DNA of 64,000 nucleotides. Origin: JACVRW01 sp038323835. Lineage in GTDB: Bacteria; Actinomycetota; Thermoleophilia; Solirubrobacterales; Thermoleophilaceae. Positions 41,201 to 47,882 of this stretch are shown piece after piece. The first letter of the stretch is position 1. The number at the start of each line of letters is the position of its first letter. The DNA is taken from contig JBBQHI010000005.1 in assembly GCA_038323835.1 (NCBI GenBank), positions 1 to 64,000 of the forward strand, given 5' to 3'. The notes under the pieces were generated by a model. That model saw only the letters and a list, made by a program, of their open reading frames with translations, had not been told where the DNA came from and did no database searches. Position numbers and translations under genes: made by a program.

Positions 41201-42149
41201 CCTCGAACTGGTTCTGGAAGGGACGGTCGAACGAGACCTTCACCGCACGCGGGTCCCCGGCCACGGTGTCCGCGCCGGTGGAGTTGTGCTCGTAAAGGGA
41301 CTTACCTCCGTAGGAGTTGTAGGCCTCGTAGGTCGTGAACGGGAGCCCGAAGAGCACGTCGGCCTGGCGCGAGTCGTCGCGCACCACGAAGAGGATGTGA
41401 GAGGCCTTGAACGTGTCCGGCCGCGTGATCCGCGCCAGGTACACGCCCGAGGGCCAGTCGGCGGTGGTGGTGATCGTCTGCGTGACCGACCAGTTGGAGC
41501 AGTCGTACAGGCCGGTGGAGGCGTTCGTGGCGCAGGCGGGCTGGCTGGCCACGGGCACGTTGTCCATCTGCGTATAGAGCCGGGCACCCGAGCCTCCGTA
41601 GAAGCCGTTGCGGAAGATCTCGATGCTCACCGCTGGGGTCGCGGCCTTGATCTTGAAGTCGATCGACTCGCCCCTGTTGATGCTCTGCTTGGTGGCGAAG
41701 CCCTCGATCCCGGTGGAGTCGCTCGGGACCTTCCAGCTGAACACCCCGGGGAAGCAGTTCTCCTGCGTAACCACGTTCGAGCCGGAGCAGAGCCGCGCCT
41801 GGGGAGTGATTTGCACGAGCCGCGAGTTGGCGGACTCCACCCCTCCGATCACAGCGCGTACGCCGTAGAAGTACGTGGTTCCGTTCGCGGCCGTGGTGTC
41901 GGAGAAGCTCGCCGGCGCCGACATCGGAGGCGGCGGAACGCCGGTGAGGCTCACCGGCGTGTTCACGGACGTGGCGCTGGTACCCCGGTACACCTTGTAC
42001 GCAGTCGCGCCGGCCACCGGCTGCCACGAGATCTCGGCACGCCCGTCGAGCGCCATCCCGGTAACGCCCTCGGGAGGGGCGCCCAGTGCGACGGCGGGCA
42101 TCGTGCCCATGATGGCGCCTGCAAGCAGCACGCCGAGAAAACGCTTCAA
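35256..42149 (-). CDS. Giant secreted protein: DMFase-like domain, copper-radical oxidase, three LamG modules
   Basis: About 2297 residues. I chose TTG 42149, 8 nt behind a GGAGGAGG site; the signal peptide is KRFLGVLLAGAIMGTMPAVA. Numbered from the open ORF start at 42218: FN3-like module (50-140), DMFase-beta-like domain (144-630), Big_5 (635-737), Ig (743-832), LamG (836-1025), galactose-oxidase-type propeller (1055-1405) with its C-terminal E-set (1408-1507), FN3 (1513-1600), Ig (1613-1702), LamG (1709-1905), FN3, Ig (2020-2108), LamG (2114-2308). The oxidase keeps the radical-copper residues: Cys1109 (NLFCAGH), Tyr1158 (RWYPT), Tyr1368-His1369 (RLYHSS) and His1449 (VTHNFD). Bacterial relatives such as GlxA act on surface glycans. 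It is the larger paralogue of the lipoprotein at 29433. Confidence 0.85.
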   Translation of the reverse strand: MKRFLGVLLAGAIMGTMPAVALGAPPEGVTGMALDGRAEISWQPVAGATAYKVYRGTSATSVNTPVSLTGVPPPPMSAPASFSDTTAANGTTYFYGVRAVIGGVESANSRLVQITPQARLCSGSNVVTQENCFPGVFSWKVPSDSTGIEGFATKQSINRGESIDFKIKAATPAVSIEIFRNGFYGGSGARLYTQMDNVPVASQPACATNASTGLYDCSNWSVTQTITTTADWPSGVYLARITRPDTFKASHILFVVRDDSRQADVLFGLPFTTYEAYNSYGGKSLYEHNSTGADTVAGDPRAVKVSFDRPFQNQFEGATHDWYTRTDYITVKWMESAGYDVSYDEVGDFETGGARIRDHGAYISGAHDEYQSAAMRGALESARDAGVDLLFTGANELFWKVRFEASPTSGVQNRVLVCYKTSQSGGPDPSGIPTGTWRDPAGANKPENALSGVQFIGQKPFGYFPLRVSAAQGQDRVWRSTGLDTQAAGTSTDVGNSLVGWEWDARVPNGAEPPGVVTLAASPVDGDILQDAGGIYAPGTAVAHMVKRQWPSGSLVVATGTNQWNLGLAINAEGVGEPDRRIQQAMTNILSDMGATPETPASDIVLDNTTSPPTVSQKDPASGATGVDPATPVKATFSRAMDPSTINTSSFTLKRPDGTTVPATVGYDGLSFTATLTPTLPLALQSTYTAQLASTIKSANNVAIGAAQTWSFTTRAPDTTPPVVSVTAPQSGATVGGTVNLTANATDNSAVAGVQFRVDSTNVGSQDTTAPYSISWDARSFSAGSHQIRAVATDTSGNSTTSAAIPVTVDNTGLVAAYGFEEASGTTATDVSGQGNNGSINGPTRTSGGRFGSALAFDGTNDQVVVPDSASLDLTTAMTLEGWVRPSSGTDWRTALMKETSNGLAYGLYANSDTNRPSAHVNTTRELDTRGPAALPTGTWTHLAATYDGANLRLYINGALANSIAVTGSMATSTNPLRMGGNAIWGEYFGGLIDEVRVYRRTLSAAEITTDMNTAVAGGAAPPGPETIGQFTAPIEWPLVPVHIASLSNGKVAVWDGFDAAVNSERVWDPATGNFDPVPTGRNLFCAGHVTLPDGRLFVAGGHIAAYEGTKDTNIFNPTTRTWFRAADMTRARWYPTVTTLPDGRILTLSGDNVTLNEAGQPVPLTNASETLPEIYNVATNSWSSLLAAQRRMPLYPFMFVLPDGRVFDAGPDTTTRTLNTTTGQWTTVGTSPIDGHSAVMYRPGKILKSGTWGDPDFPNRVVTNRAATIDMTVPNPQWQEGAPMRFPRSYHTLTSLPDGTVMASGGGTSSDGVTQSSGVLSTEIWNPDTNTWKETAAAQRPRLYHSSALLLADGRVLLAGGGAFGTAVNQSNAEIFSPPYLFKGPRPTITSAPGLLAHNQTFSVSTPDAANIQSVALMRMGSVTHNFDMDQRYIPLTFRAGGTSGTLSVDAPANPNVAPPGRYMLFVLNDKGVPSVASLLTVSSASADTSPPSQPGGPTATVNGDNVSLTWTASTDDRGVTEYRIHRSTTSGFTPSAANRIATVSSGLTYTDAGVAPGTHHYVVVAADAAGNASTPSRDEPATVGADTTAPTVSVTAPAAGATLSGTVSVTANASDNRSVTSVQFRLDGADLGTADTASPYSTSWNTTTATNGTHTLTAIAKDAAGNSATAGNVTVTVNNVSNPNGLVASYGFEEGSGTTTVDDSGTGNTGTTSGPTRTATGKFGSALSFDGVNDWVSIPDAASLDLTTNMTLEAWVRPTALNAWQAVLIKEQLSGLTYGLYSNSDTNRPSAHAFTTREFDTRGTSALSTTAWTHLAATYDGSTLRLFVNGVQASSLALSGSMLTSTGALRIGGDSLPSEWFAGLIDEVRVYKRTLTAAEIQQDMNTPVKPVPTDTQAPGAPGGLTATGGLGQAQLAWTAATDNVGVARYNVYRSTTAGFTPAAGNLVAQVTGTSWTDAGRAAGTYYYRVTAEDAAGNVGPASGQASAVVTADTTAPTVAISSPASGATVSGTINVNATAGDNVGVAGVQFKLDGANLGAEDTASPYTQAWTTSGVANGSHALTAVARDASGNTKTSTTVTVTVTNTASTGLVGAYGFEEASGTTAVDSSGSGNAGTINGPVSTSAGKFGRALSFDGVNDLVTIADSNALDLTTGMTLEAWVRPTAVTGWRTALLKEQTNGLVYSIYANTDANRPSGHVFTTAEVDTRGTAQLAANTWSHLAATYDGATLKLYVNGTLASSKAVAGSLFNSTGALRIGGNNVWPEWFAGQIDEVRVYKRALTATEVTADMNRAVLP

Positions 42150-42297
42150 GCGCCGGTCCTCCTCCGGGGATGGGGTCCTTCGACCGTAGACGTGAAAGGC
42201 CACGCCGGGAAGGTCCAAAAACGGTCTATCAACCCGGCCCTAGACGAAGGTCCGGTGCGGTCGCGATGCCCCAGACCTAGGCTCGGCAAGAGCTCCG

Positions 42298-43503
42298 GTG
42301 AACTCGCGTGAGACCACCACGGACCTCCGTGCTCGGTCCAGGCGGGGATCCCCCCGAACGGCTGCCTCCAAGCGTGGCCCGGCGCCGATCGCCTACGTGG
42401 TGGGCGCGCGTCCCAACTTCGTGAAGATGGCGCCGGTCATCCAGGCCATGCGCCACCTCACGCCGGCGCGTGAACTGGTGGTGCACACCGGGCAGCACTA
42501 CGACGCCAAGCTCTCCGGCGACGTGCTTGCCGACCTGGACTTCCCCGCACCCGGCGTGTCGCTGGGAGTGGGCTCGGGCACGCACGGCGACCAGACCGGA
42601 CGGGTGCTGATCGCCTTCGAGCAGGTCCTGATCGAGCACGCCCCAGAGCTGGTGGTGGTGGCCGGCGACGTGAACTCGACCCTCGCTTGCGCACTGGCCG
42701 CCTCGAAGCTGGGCATCCCCGTGGCGCATGTGGAGTCCGGCCTGCGCTCGGAGGACTGGTCGATGCCGGAGGAGATCAACCGCGTGCTCACCGACCGGCT
42801 CTCGGACCTGCTCCTGACCCACAGCCCGGAGGCCGCGGAGAACCTCGTGTCCGAAGGAATCGACGCCGACCGCATCCGCTTCGTAGGCAACACCATGATC
42901 GACTCTCTACGTCGACTTGAGGGTAAGGCTCGTGACCGGGCAGCCTGGCGAGAGCTCGGGGTCACCCCGCGCGAGTACGTGCTCGTCACGCTCCACCGGC
43001 CCTCGAATGTGGACGACCCCACTCGCCTGGCCGCGATCGTCGACGCGCTCAGCGCGCTCGGCGGCGCCACGCGCGTCGTGTTCCCCATCCACCCGCGCAC
43101 CCGCGCCCGGCTGTCCGAGGGCGCCGGTCTCGAGCGCCTGGAGGCGGCGGGAGTCTCCTGTATCGACCCCGCCGGCTACATCGAGTTCCTCTCACTCGAG
43201 CAGGCCGCCGGCGCGATCGTGACCGACTCCGGCGGGGTGCAGGAGGAGGCCGCCGCTTTCGGGGTCTCCTGCTACACGTTCCGCACAAACACCGAGCGGC
43301 CTGTGACCATCACCCGGGGCACCAATGTGCTGCTCGGCGATGAGCCCTCTCTGATCGCGAACGTCCGGCCCTCCTCGCTCCGCCCCACCCCCTGCGCCAT
43401 CCCGCTCTGGGACGGCCACGCGGGCGAGCGCACGGCCGACGCCCTGATGGACCTGCTCGCCCAGCGCAGCGAGCGCACGGCCGCCGGCGTCGCCGGGGCC
43501 TAG
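42298..43503 (+). CDS. wecB: UDP-N-acetylglucosamine 2-epimerase (non-hydrolysing)
   Basis: 401 residues. Motifs: IAYVVGARPNFVKMAPVIQA, VVHTGQHYDAKLSGDVLADL, VVVAGDVNSTLACALAASKL, VAHVESGLRSEDWSMPEEIN, LVTLHRPSNVDD, TDSGGVQEEAAAFGV and TFRTNTERPVT, all standard for WecB/MnaA. It converts UDP-GlcNAc to UDP-ManNAc in the cytoplasm. With the UDP-HexNAc dehydrogenase at 13958 it would give UDP-ManNAcA. Start GTG 42298; a TAGGCT box (42278-42283) lies 14 nt upstream. The first 28 residues are a basic extension. A strong palindrome follows the stop. Confidence 0.93.
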   Translation: MNSRETTTDLRARSRRGSPRTAASKRGPAPIAYVVGARPNFVKMAPVIQAMRHLTPARELVVHTGQHYDAKLSGDVLADLDFPAPGVSLGVGSGTHGDQTGRVLIAFEQVLIEHAPELVVVAGDVNSTLACALAASKLGIPVAHVESGLRSEDWSMPEEINRVLTDRLSDLLLTHSPEAAENLVSEGIDADRIRFVGNTMIDSLRRLEGKARDRAAWRELGVTPREYVLVTLHRPSNVDDPTRLAAIVDALSALGGATRVVFPIHPRTRARLSEGAGLERLEAAGVSCIDPAGYIEFLSLEQAAGAIVTDSGGVQEEAAAFGVSCYTFRTNTERPVTITRGTNVLLGDEPSLIANVRPSSLRPTPCAIPLWDGHAGERTADALMDLLAQRSERTAAGVAGA

Positions 43504-43557
43504 CGCCTCGGCGCCCACCACCACCGCGCGAGGGCCCTCGGGGCGCAGCGGCCGCCA

Positions 43558-43608
43558 AGGGGTGTGGCGCTTTTTGCACCCTATGGATGCATCGCGCGCC
43601 ACACCCCT
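43558..43608. repeat. Palindromic intergenic repeat, family A, copy 3 / bidirectional terminator
   Basis: AGGGGTGTGGCGC (43558-43570) pairs perfectly with GCGCCACACCCCT (43596-43608), a 13-bp stem with an inner TGCA...TGCA. The sequence TTTTTGCACCCTATGGATGC follows the left arm. Shares GGGGTGTGGCGC and the ATGCAC/ATGGATGC loop style with the repeats at 13563 and 13711. It lies between convergent genes. Confidence 0.75.
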
Positions 43609-43708
43609 GGGAGCGAGCGACCCGCAGGTGACCTCGGTAACGGCAGGGTCACCGGAGGAGGAGCCTCCCGATCAACCGCCCGCCCCACCCAAGGAGGCGC
43701 CGGCGAAC

Positions 43709-44716
43709 CTACGCCACCTCGGCCGCGGCGGCGCTCTCCGCGGCGCGGCGCTCGCGCACCCACTCCAGGGTGAGGGCCAGGCCGTCGTCCAGTGACACCT
43801 TCGCCTCGAAGCCGAGCATCTGCCGCGCCTTCGTGGTGTCGGGGATGCGCACGCGCACGTCCTGGTACTTGCCGGGCATGCGCTCGAACGGCAGGAGCGT
43901 GGCCCGCAGCGGGAGAGCAATGCCGACTGACTGCTGCACCCGCTCTGCCAGCTTCACGATGGAGATCGGCTCCTCTGCCCCGATGTTGATGATCTCTCCC
44001 GTGGTCTCCGGGCGCTGCAGGGACCTGACGAAGCCGTCCACCGTGTCACTCACGTAGGTGAAGCTCCGCACCTGCCGGCCGTCGCCGTGCAGCTCGATGA
44101 TCTTGCCGTCGAGCATCTCCTCGAAGAAGAGCGAGAGCGGGCCGCCCCACCAGGTGGGGTGGTTCCGGGGCCCGTAGGCGTTGAACAGGCGCAGGATCGT
44201 GACCTTCAGGTCGCGCTCCTCGGCCAGCCGCAGCGCCAGGTGCTCGTCGAACAGCTTCGAAGTCGCGTAGGACCAGCGCACGCTCGTGGGCGGCCCGAGC
44301 ACGATCGGATCCTCCTCGGCGAACGGCGGCACGGCGTTGCCGTACACGTCCGAGGTGGACGCCATCACCACGTGGGCGCCCGTGCTCATGGCCACGTCGA
44401 ACACCGCGTGCGAGCCGTCGACGTTGACCTCCAGCGTCTTCAGCGCCCCCCCGTAGCGGGGGATCTTCATCGCGGCGAGGTGAACGATCGAGTCGCAGAC
44501 GGCAAGGTCACGCCTCAGGCGCTTCACCTCCCGGCAGTCGAACTGGTGCAGCTTGAAGTTCGGGTGGTCAAGGAACGGGGCGACGTTGATCATGCTGCCC
44601 GCGGACATGTCGTCCACGCCGATCACGTTGCAGCCCTCGGCCAGCAAGCGCTCGCTGAGGTTCGCCCCGACGAATCCCGCAGCGCCGGTGATGCCGATGG
44701 TCGAGGGAAGCTTCAT
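43709..44716 (-). CDS. NAD-dependent sugar-nucleotide epimerase/dehydratase
   Basis: 335 residues, extended SDR family: TIGITGAAGFVGANLSERLL (NAD site), DSIVHLAAMKIPRYGGALKT, VVMASTSDVYGNAVPPF, the catalytic pair in VRWSYATSKLFDEHLALRL, then ILRLFNAYGPRNHPTWWGGP and GDGRQVRSFTYVSDTVDGFV. The pattern fits UDP-glucose 4-epimerase / UDP-glucuronate decarboxylase relatives; exact substrate unresolved. Start ATG 44716 with the strong site AAAGGAGCAAACC. It is the last gene of a five-gene minus-strand operon and overlaps the preceding membrane glycosyltransferase by 4 nt (ATGA). It would supply a sugar nucleotide to that operon. Confidence 0.88.
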   Translation of the reverse strand: MKLPSTIGITGAAGFVGANLSERLLAEGCNVIGVDDMSAGSMINVAPFLDHPNFKLHQFDCREVKRLRRDLAVCDSIVHLAAMKIPRYGGALKTLEVNVDGSHAVFDVAMSTGAHVVMASTSDVYGNAVPPFAEEDPIVLGPPTSVRWSYATSKLFDEHLALRLAEERDLKVTILRLFNAYGPRNHPTWWGGPLSLFFEEMLDGKIIELHGDGRQVRSFTYVSDTVDGFVRSLQRPETTGEIINIGAEEPISIVKLAERVQQSVGIALPLRATLLPFERMPGKYQDVRVRIPDTTKARQMLGFEAKVSLDDGLALTLEWVRERRAAESAAAAEVA

Positions 44717-46533
44717 GGTTTGCTCCTTTGCCAGACGTCGAGAGTCGGAGCACCGTCCATGGCCCCCCGGATGGTGGTCACGCGGCGGAAATCGCTCCGC
44801 AGCCAGGCGCCGACGCGCCGGTTGAAGTCGGTGCCGAAGGCACCCCGCCCGTACTCGGTGAGCGGCCGGCGGTCGGTCACCGCGATGCGCACGTCGTGCA
44901 TGGCGGCGATCGCGGCCCGCTCCTTGGCGGCAGTGCCCACCATCCCGGGCAGAAGCGAGATGTCGGACACGGGGTCGAGGCGATCGGTGAGGGTGTAGAG
45001 GGCGCTCATCTGGGGCGCCAGCAGGATCGGGTCGCCGGGCCGGCTGGCGGCCAGGATGCGATCGATCGCTTGCTGGTAGGCCGGGCCCTGGGTGGCAGAT
45101 GCGGTCATGGACCCGCCCGGCCCGCTGACCCTGAAGCTCTCGTCGCGGGCGTCGTGAGCCACCAGGACCCATCCGGCCACGACCAGCACCGCCACCCACC
45201 CGAGCCCGACGGCCGCGGCCGTGCGGTCGCCCCGCGGGAGTGCCTCGGCGTGCAGCCACACGAGGAAGACGGCGGCGAAGGGCAGCGCGTAGCTCGCGAA
45301 TTGGGCGAACGAGGGGTTCGGCTGCGGCTCGAAGGCCGCGTAGGTCTTGGCCGCGAGAACGGCGAGGAAGCTCACGCAGAGCAGGGCGATCTGGTCTCCC
45401 GCGGCCCAGGCGCCCCGGCTGCGGCGAGCACGCCACACGAGGGCCAGAGCGGCCACGGCCGCACCGGCGGGGATCCAGGCGTAGGCCAGGTCCAGGTGAC
45501 CGCGGACGAACTCGGGCCGCAGGGCCAGCGTGATCAGTGCCAGGCCGGCCGCCCCGCCCGCGGCCATCATCGCCGCACGCGAGCCCCGGCGGATGAACGA
45601 GGCCAGCACCAACAGCGCGGCCGCTCCGGCGGCATAGAGCAGCAGGCGCCCGGCGAGCTCCGCGAAGCTCCCGGCCGTCATCGGGGCGGAGCCGCGCAGC
45701 ACGGCGTTGCCGCCCGCGTCGAGCTGGTCGCGCGGGAAGAGGTTCTCGTGAAGCAGGGAGTCGAGCGAGACCTTGGTCAGGATCAGCCCGTAGGCCACGG
45801 CGGCCACGGCGAGCGCCGCACCCCCGCAGATGGCGGCATCCACAAACGCGCGACGGCGTGCGGCTCCGCCGGCAAGCAGGATGCGCCCGCCGAGCCAGGC
45901 CCCCAGGGCGACCGCGATCGCGGCCACGAACTCCGGACGGGTCAGCAGCACCATCCCGGCGGCCAGGCCGGAAAGAAGGAGGTGCGCCCGGTTCCCGCTG
46001 CGGCTGTAGTACGCGGCGGCGAGCAGCGCGGCGAGCGACGCCACCACGGCCATCGAGGCCGAGGCGGAGTGCGGGATCACGAGCCCGATGTTCCCCGTGC
46101 CCAGCGCCGCGGTTCCCGCCAGGGTGGCCGCCAGGGCGGCCCCGGGCTGACCCGTGAGCTGCCGGGCCAGAGCGTAGGTGAGGACGGTGGCCGCGGTGGC
46201 CATCACGAGGCCCACGGCGATCGCCGTGTCGATCGAGATGCTCAGGTAGTTGAAGGCGCCCGCCAGCACCGCGAGCCCGAGCGGCCCGTAGATGTAGGCG
46301 AAGTCCTGGTAGGCGAGCTGGCCGTCGGCGACCCGCTGGGCGGCCACGAAGTCGTAGCCCGTGTCGTGGGCGAGGTCGCCCCAGGTGCTCCAGGTCACCG
46401 CCACCAGCACGGCGAAGGCGAGCGCGGCCGCGGCGGGCCACGCGACGGCACGGGCGATCTCCGCCGCGCGCGAGCGTGTGCGCGCGCCGGCGGCGGGCGC
46501 GCGGAGCGCCGTGGAGGTGCCGTCGATGCTCAT
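44713..46533 (-). CDS. Multi-span membrane protein, GT-C (PMT/ArnT-like) glycosyltransferase candidate
   Basis: 606 residues. About 11 hydrophobic spans between residue 25 and 470 (RAVAWPAAAALAFAVLVAVT first). Right after the first span comes the outside loop DTGYDFVAAQRVADGQLAYQ, followed by DFAYIYGPLGLAVL, the place where GT-C enzymes keep their acidic catalytic residues. The C-terminal outside domain of 130 residues (AYQQAIDRILAASRPGDPIL, PQMSALYTLTDRLDPVSDIS) is typical of PMT-like proteins. It probably transfers a sugar from a polyprenyl-phosphate donor at the outer face. Start ATG 46533 overlaps the FAD-protein stop (ATGA). Substrate unknown. Confidence 0.72.
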   Translation of the reverse strand: MSIDGTSTALRAPAAGARTRSRAAEIARAVAWPAAAALAFAVLVAVTWSTWGDLAHDTGYDFVAAQRVADGQLAYQDFAYIYGPLGLAVLAGAFNYLSISIDTAIAVGLVMATAATVLTYALARQLTGQPGAALAATLAGTAALGTGNIGLVIPHSASASMAVVASLAALLAAAYYSRSGNRAHLLLSGLAAGMVLLTRPEFVAAIAVALGAWLGGRILLAGGAARRRAFVDAAICGGAALAVAAVAYGLILTKVSLDSLLHENLFPRDQLDAGGNAVLRGSAPMTAGSFAELAGRLLLYAAGAAALLVLASFIRRGSRAAMMAAGGAAGLALITLALRPEFVRGHLDLAYAWIPAGAAVAALALVWRARRSRGAWAAGDQIALLCVSFLAVLAAKTYAAFEPQPNPSFAQFASYALPFAAVFLVWLHAEALPRGDRTAAAVGLGWVAVLVVAGWVLVAHDARDESFRVSGPGGSMTASATQGPAYQQAIDRILAASRPGDPILLAPQMSALYTLTDRLDPVSDISLLPGMVGTAAKERAAIAAMHDVRIAVTDRRPLTEYGRGAFGTDFNRRVGAWLRSDFRRVTTIRGAMDGAPTLDVWQRSKP

Positions 46534-47882
46534 GCCGCCTCCCGCTGGGGCTCGACGACTTCGAGTCGATCGAGAACGGCGTCGGTGGTGCGCTCGGCCA
46601 CGCCCATGATCGAGTGCGCGTGCACCACCTCCGGGTACACGTGCGCGGACGACGCGACCACGAGGCCGGGAGCCGGCGCGAGCTCGGGCAGGCGGCGGTG
46701 GACGCCGACGCGGTGCACCGGCTCGGCGTAGCGGGCGCGGGCCACCTGGGAGGCGATCACGTCGCGCGGGCGGAACTCCGGGAACATCCGGCTCACCTCG
46801 GCCAGGTACTCGCGCTTGATCTCGTCGGTCGGCCGCTCCAGGTCCTCCGACTCGGGGCGCACGTAGCGCGGCACGTAGATCAGGTGCCCTCCCACGTGCT
46901 CGGGATCCACCACGTGCGTGGTCTCCACCACGCTGGTGAGGGGGATCGAGCGGTCGGTGATGTTGAGCGCGTAGTAGGGGCTCACAGAGCGGCGCACGCG
47001 GGCCACGAGGCACACGACACCGAGGTAGCGGTTCGGGTCCGGCGGCAGCGTCGCCTCGAGCTCCTCGGAGAGCAGGTTGCTCATGTGCGGGCGCAGCAGC
47101 GTCGTGACCACCTGGTCGTGCGCGCGGAAGCCGCTGTCGATCACCACGCCCTGTGCCCGGCCGGCCACCGAGGGCACATGGCGGACGGGGGTGTTCAGCA
47201 GCACCTCTCCCCCGCGCTCGCGGATCGCCACCCCGAGGGCGTCCACGAGGCGCTGGTGGCCCCCTCGGATCCACCCCATCACCTCGTGCCCGGCCTTGTC
47301 GCGGGTGGCGGCCGAGCGCTTGGTCCGCGACCACAGGAAGGTGGCCGGAAGGTCGTCGTAGCGGCCGTCGAACTTGGAGTCGAGCAGCGGGCGCCACAGG
47401 CGCTCCCAGAGCGCGTCGCCGGCGGTCTTGCGGACCCATTCCTCAACCGGCTGGGCGTCCAGCTTGTCCTGGTCGGAGATCGTGCGGCAGCGGGCGGCGA
47501 AGACCCCGAGCCGGGCGCGGTCGCGCGCCCGCAGGCCGGGGAACGAGAGCAGCTCCTTCGGCGTGGACATCGAGGCGAGACGGCCGTCGTGGAAGAAGCC
47601 CACGCCCAGCCTACGCCAGCGGATCTCGTCCTCCAGGCCGAGCTCCCGCGCGGTCTCGATCACGCGGGTGTCGGTGAGCGTGAGCGCGTGGTAGTAGCGG
47701 TCCACCTCGTATCCGCCGAGATCGGTGGTGCCGGCCAGCCCGCCGAGCTGCCCGGAGGCCTCGTAGACGGTGACGGGCACGCCACGGCCGGCCAGCTTGT
47801 AGCCCACGCTCAGGCCGAGCAGGCCGCCGCCGACGATGCCCACTCCGGGCCCGGGAAGCGCTCGCACGGCCGACGCGCTCAC
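46530..47882 (-). CDS. FAD/NAD(P)-dependent oxidoreductase (amine-oxidase/UGM-like)
   Basis: 450 residues from GTG 47882, overlapping the upstream stop. FAD-binding start: GVGIVGGGLLGLSVGYKLAG, then VTVYEASGQLGGLAGTTDLG and VDRYYHALTLTDTRVIETAR. The C-terminal end VVASSAHVYPEVVHAHSIMG is the second FAD contact. Members of this group sit in polysaccharide clusters, often next to a DPM1-like glycosyltransferase as here, and resemble UDP-galactopyranose mutase and protoporphyrinogen oxidase. The reaction is not known; a sugar or polyprenyl oxidation/isomerisation is plausible. It lies between the DPM1-like gene and the GT-C gene with 4-nt overlaps on both sides. Confidence 0.82.
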   Translation of the reverse strand: MSASAVRALPGPGVGIVGGGLLGLSVGYKLAGRGVPVTVYEASGQLGGLAGTTDLGGYEVDRYYHALTLTDTRVIETARELGLEDEIRWRRLGVGFFHDGRLASMSTPKELLSFPGLRARDRARLGVFAARCRTISDQDKLDAQPVEEWVRKTAGDALWERLWRPLLDSKFDGRYDDLPATFLWSRTKRSAATRDKAGHEVMGWIRGGHQRLVDALGVAIRERGGEVLLNTPVRHVPSVAGRAQGVVIDSGFRAHDQVVTTLLRPHMSNLLSEELEATLPPDPNRYLGVVCLVARVRRSVSPYYALNITDRSIPLTSVVETTHVVDPEHVGGHLIYVPRYVRPESEDLERPTDEIKREYLAEVSRMFPEFRPRDVIASQVARARYAEPVHRVGVHRRLPELAPAPGLVVASSAHVYPEVVHAHSIMGVAERTTDAVLDRLEVVEPQREAA

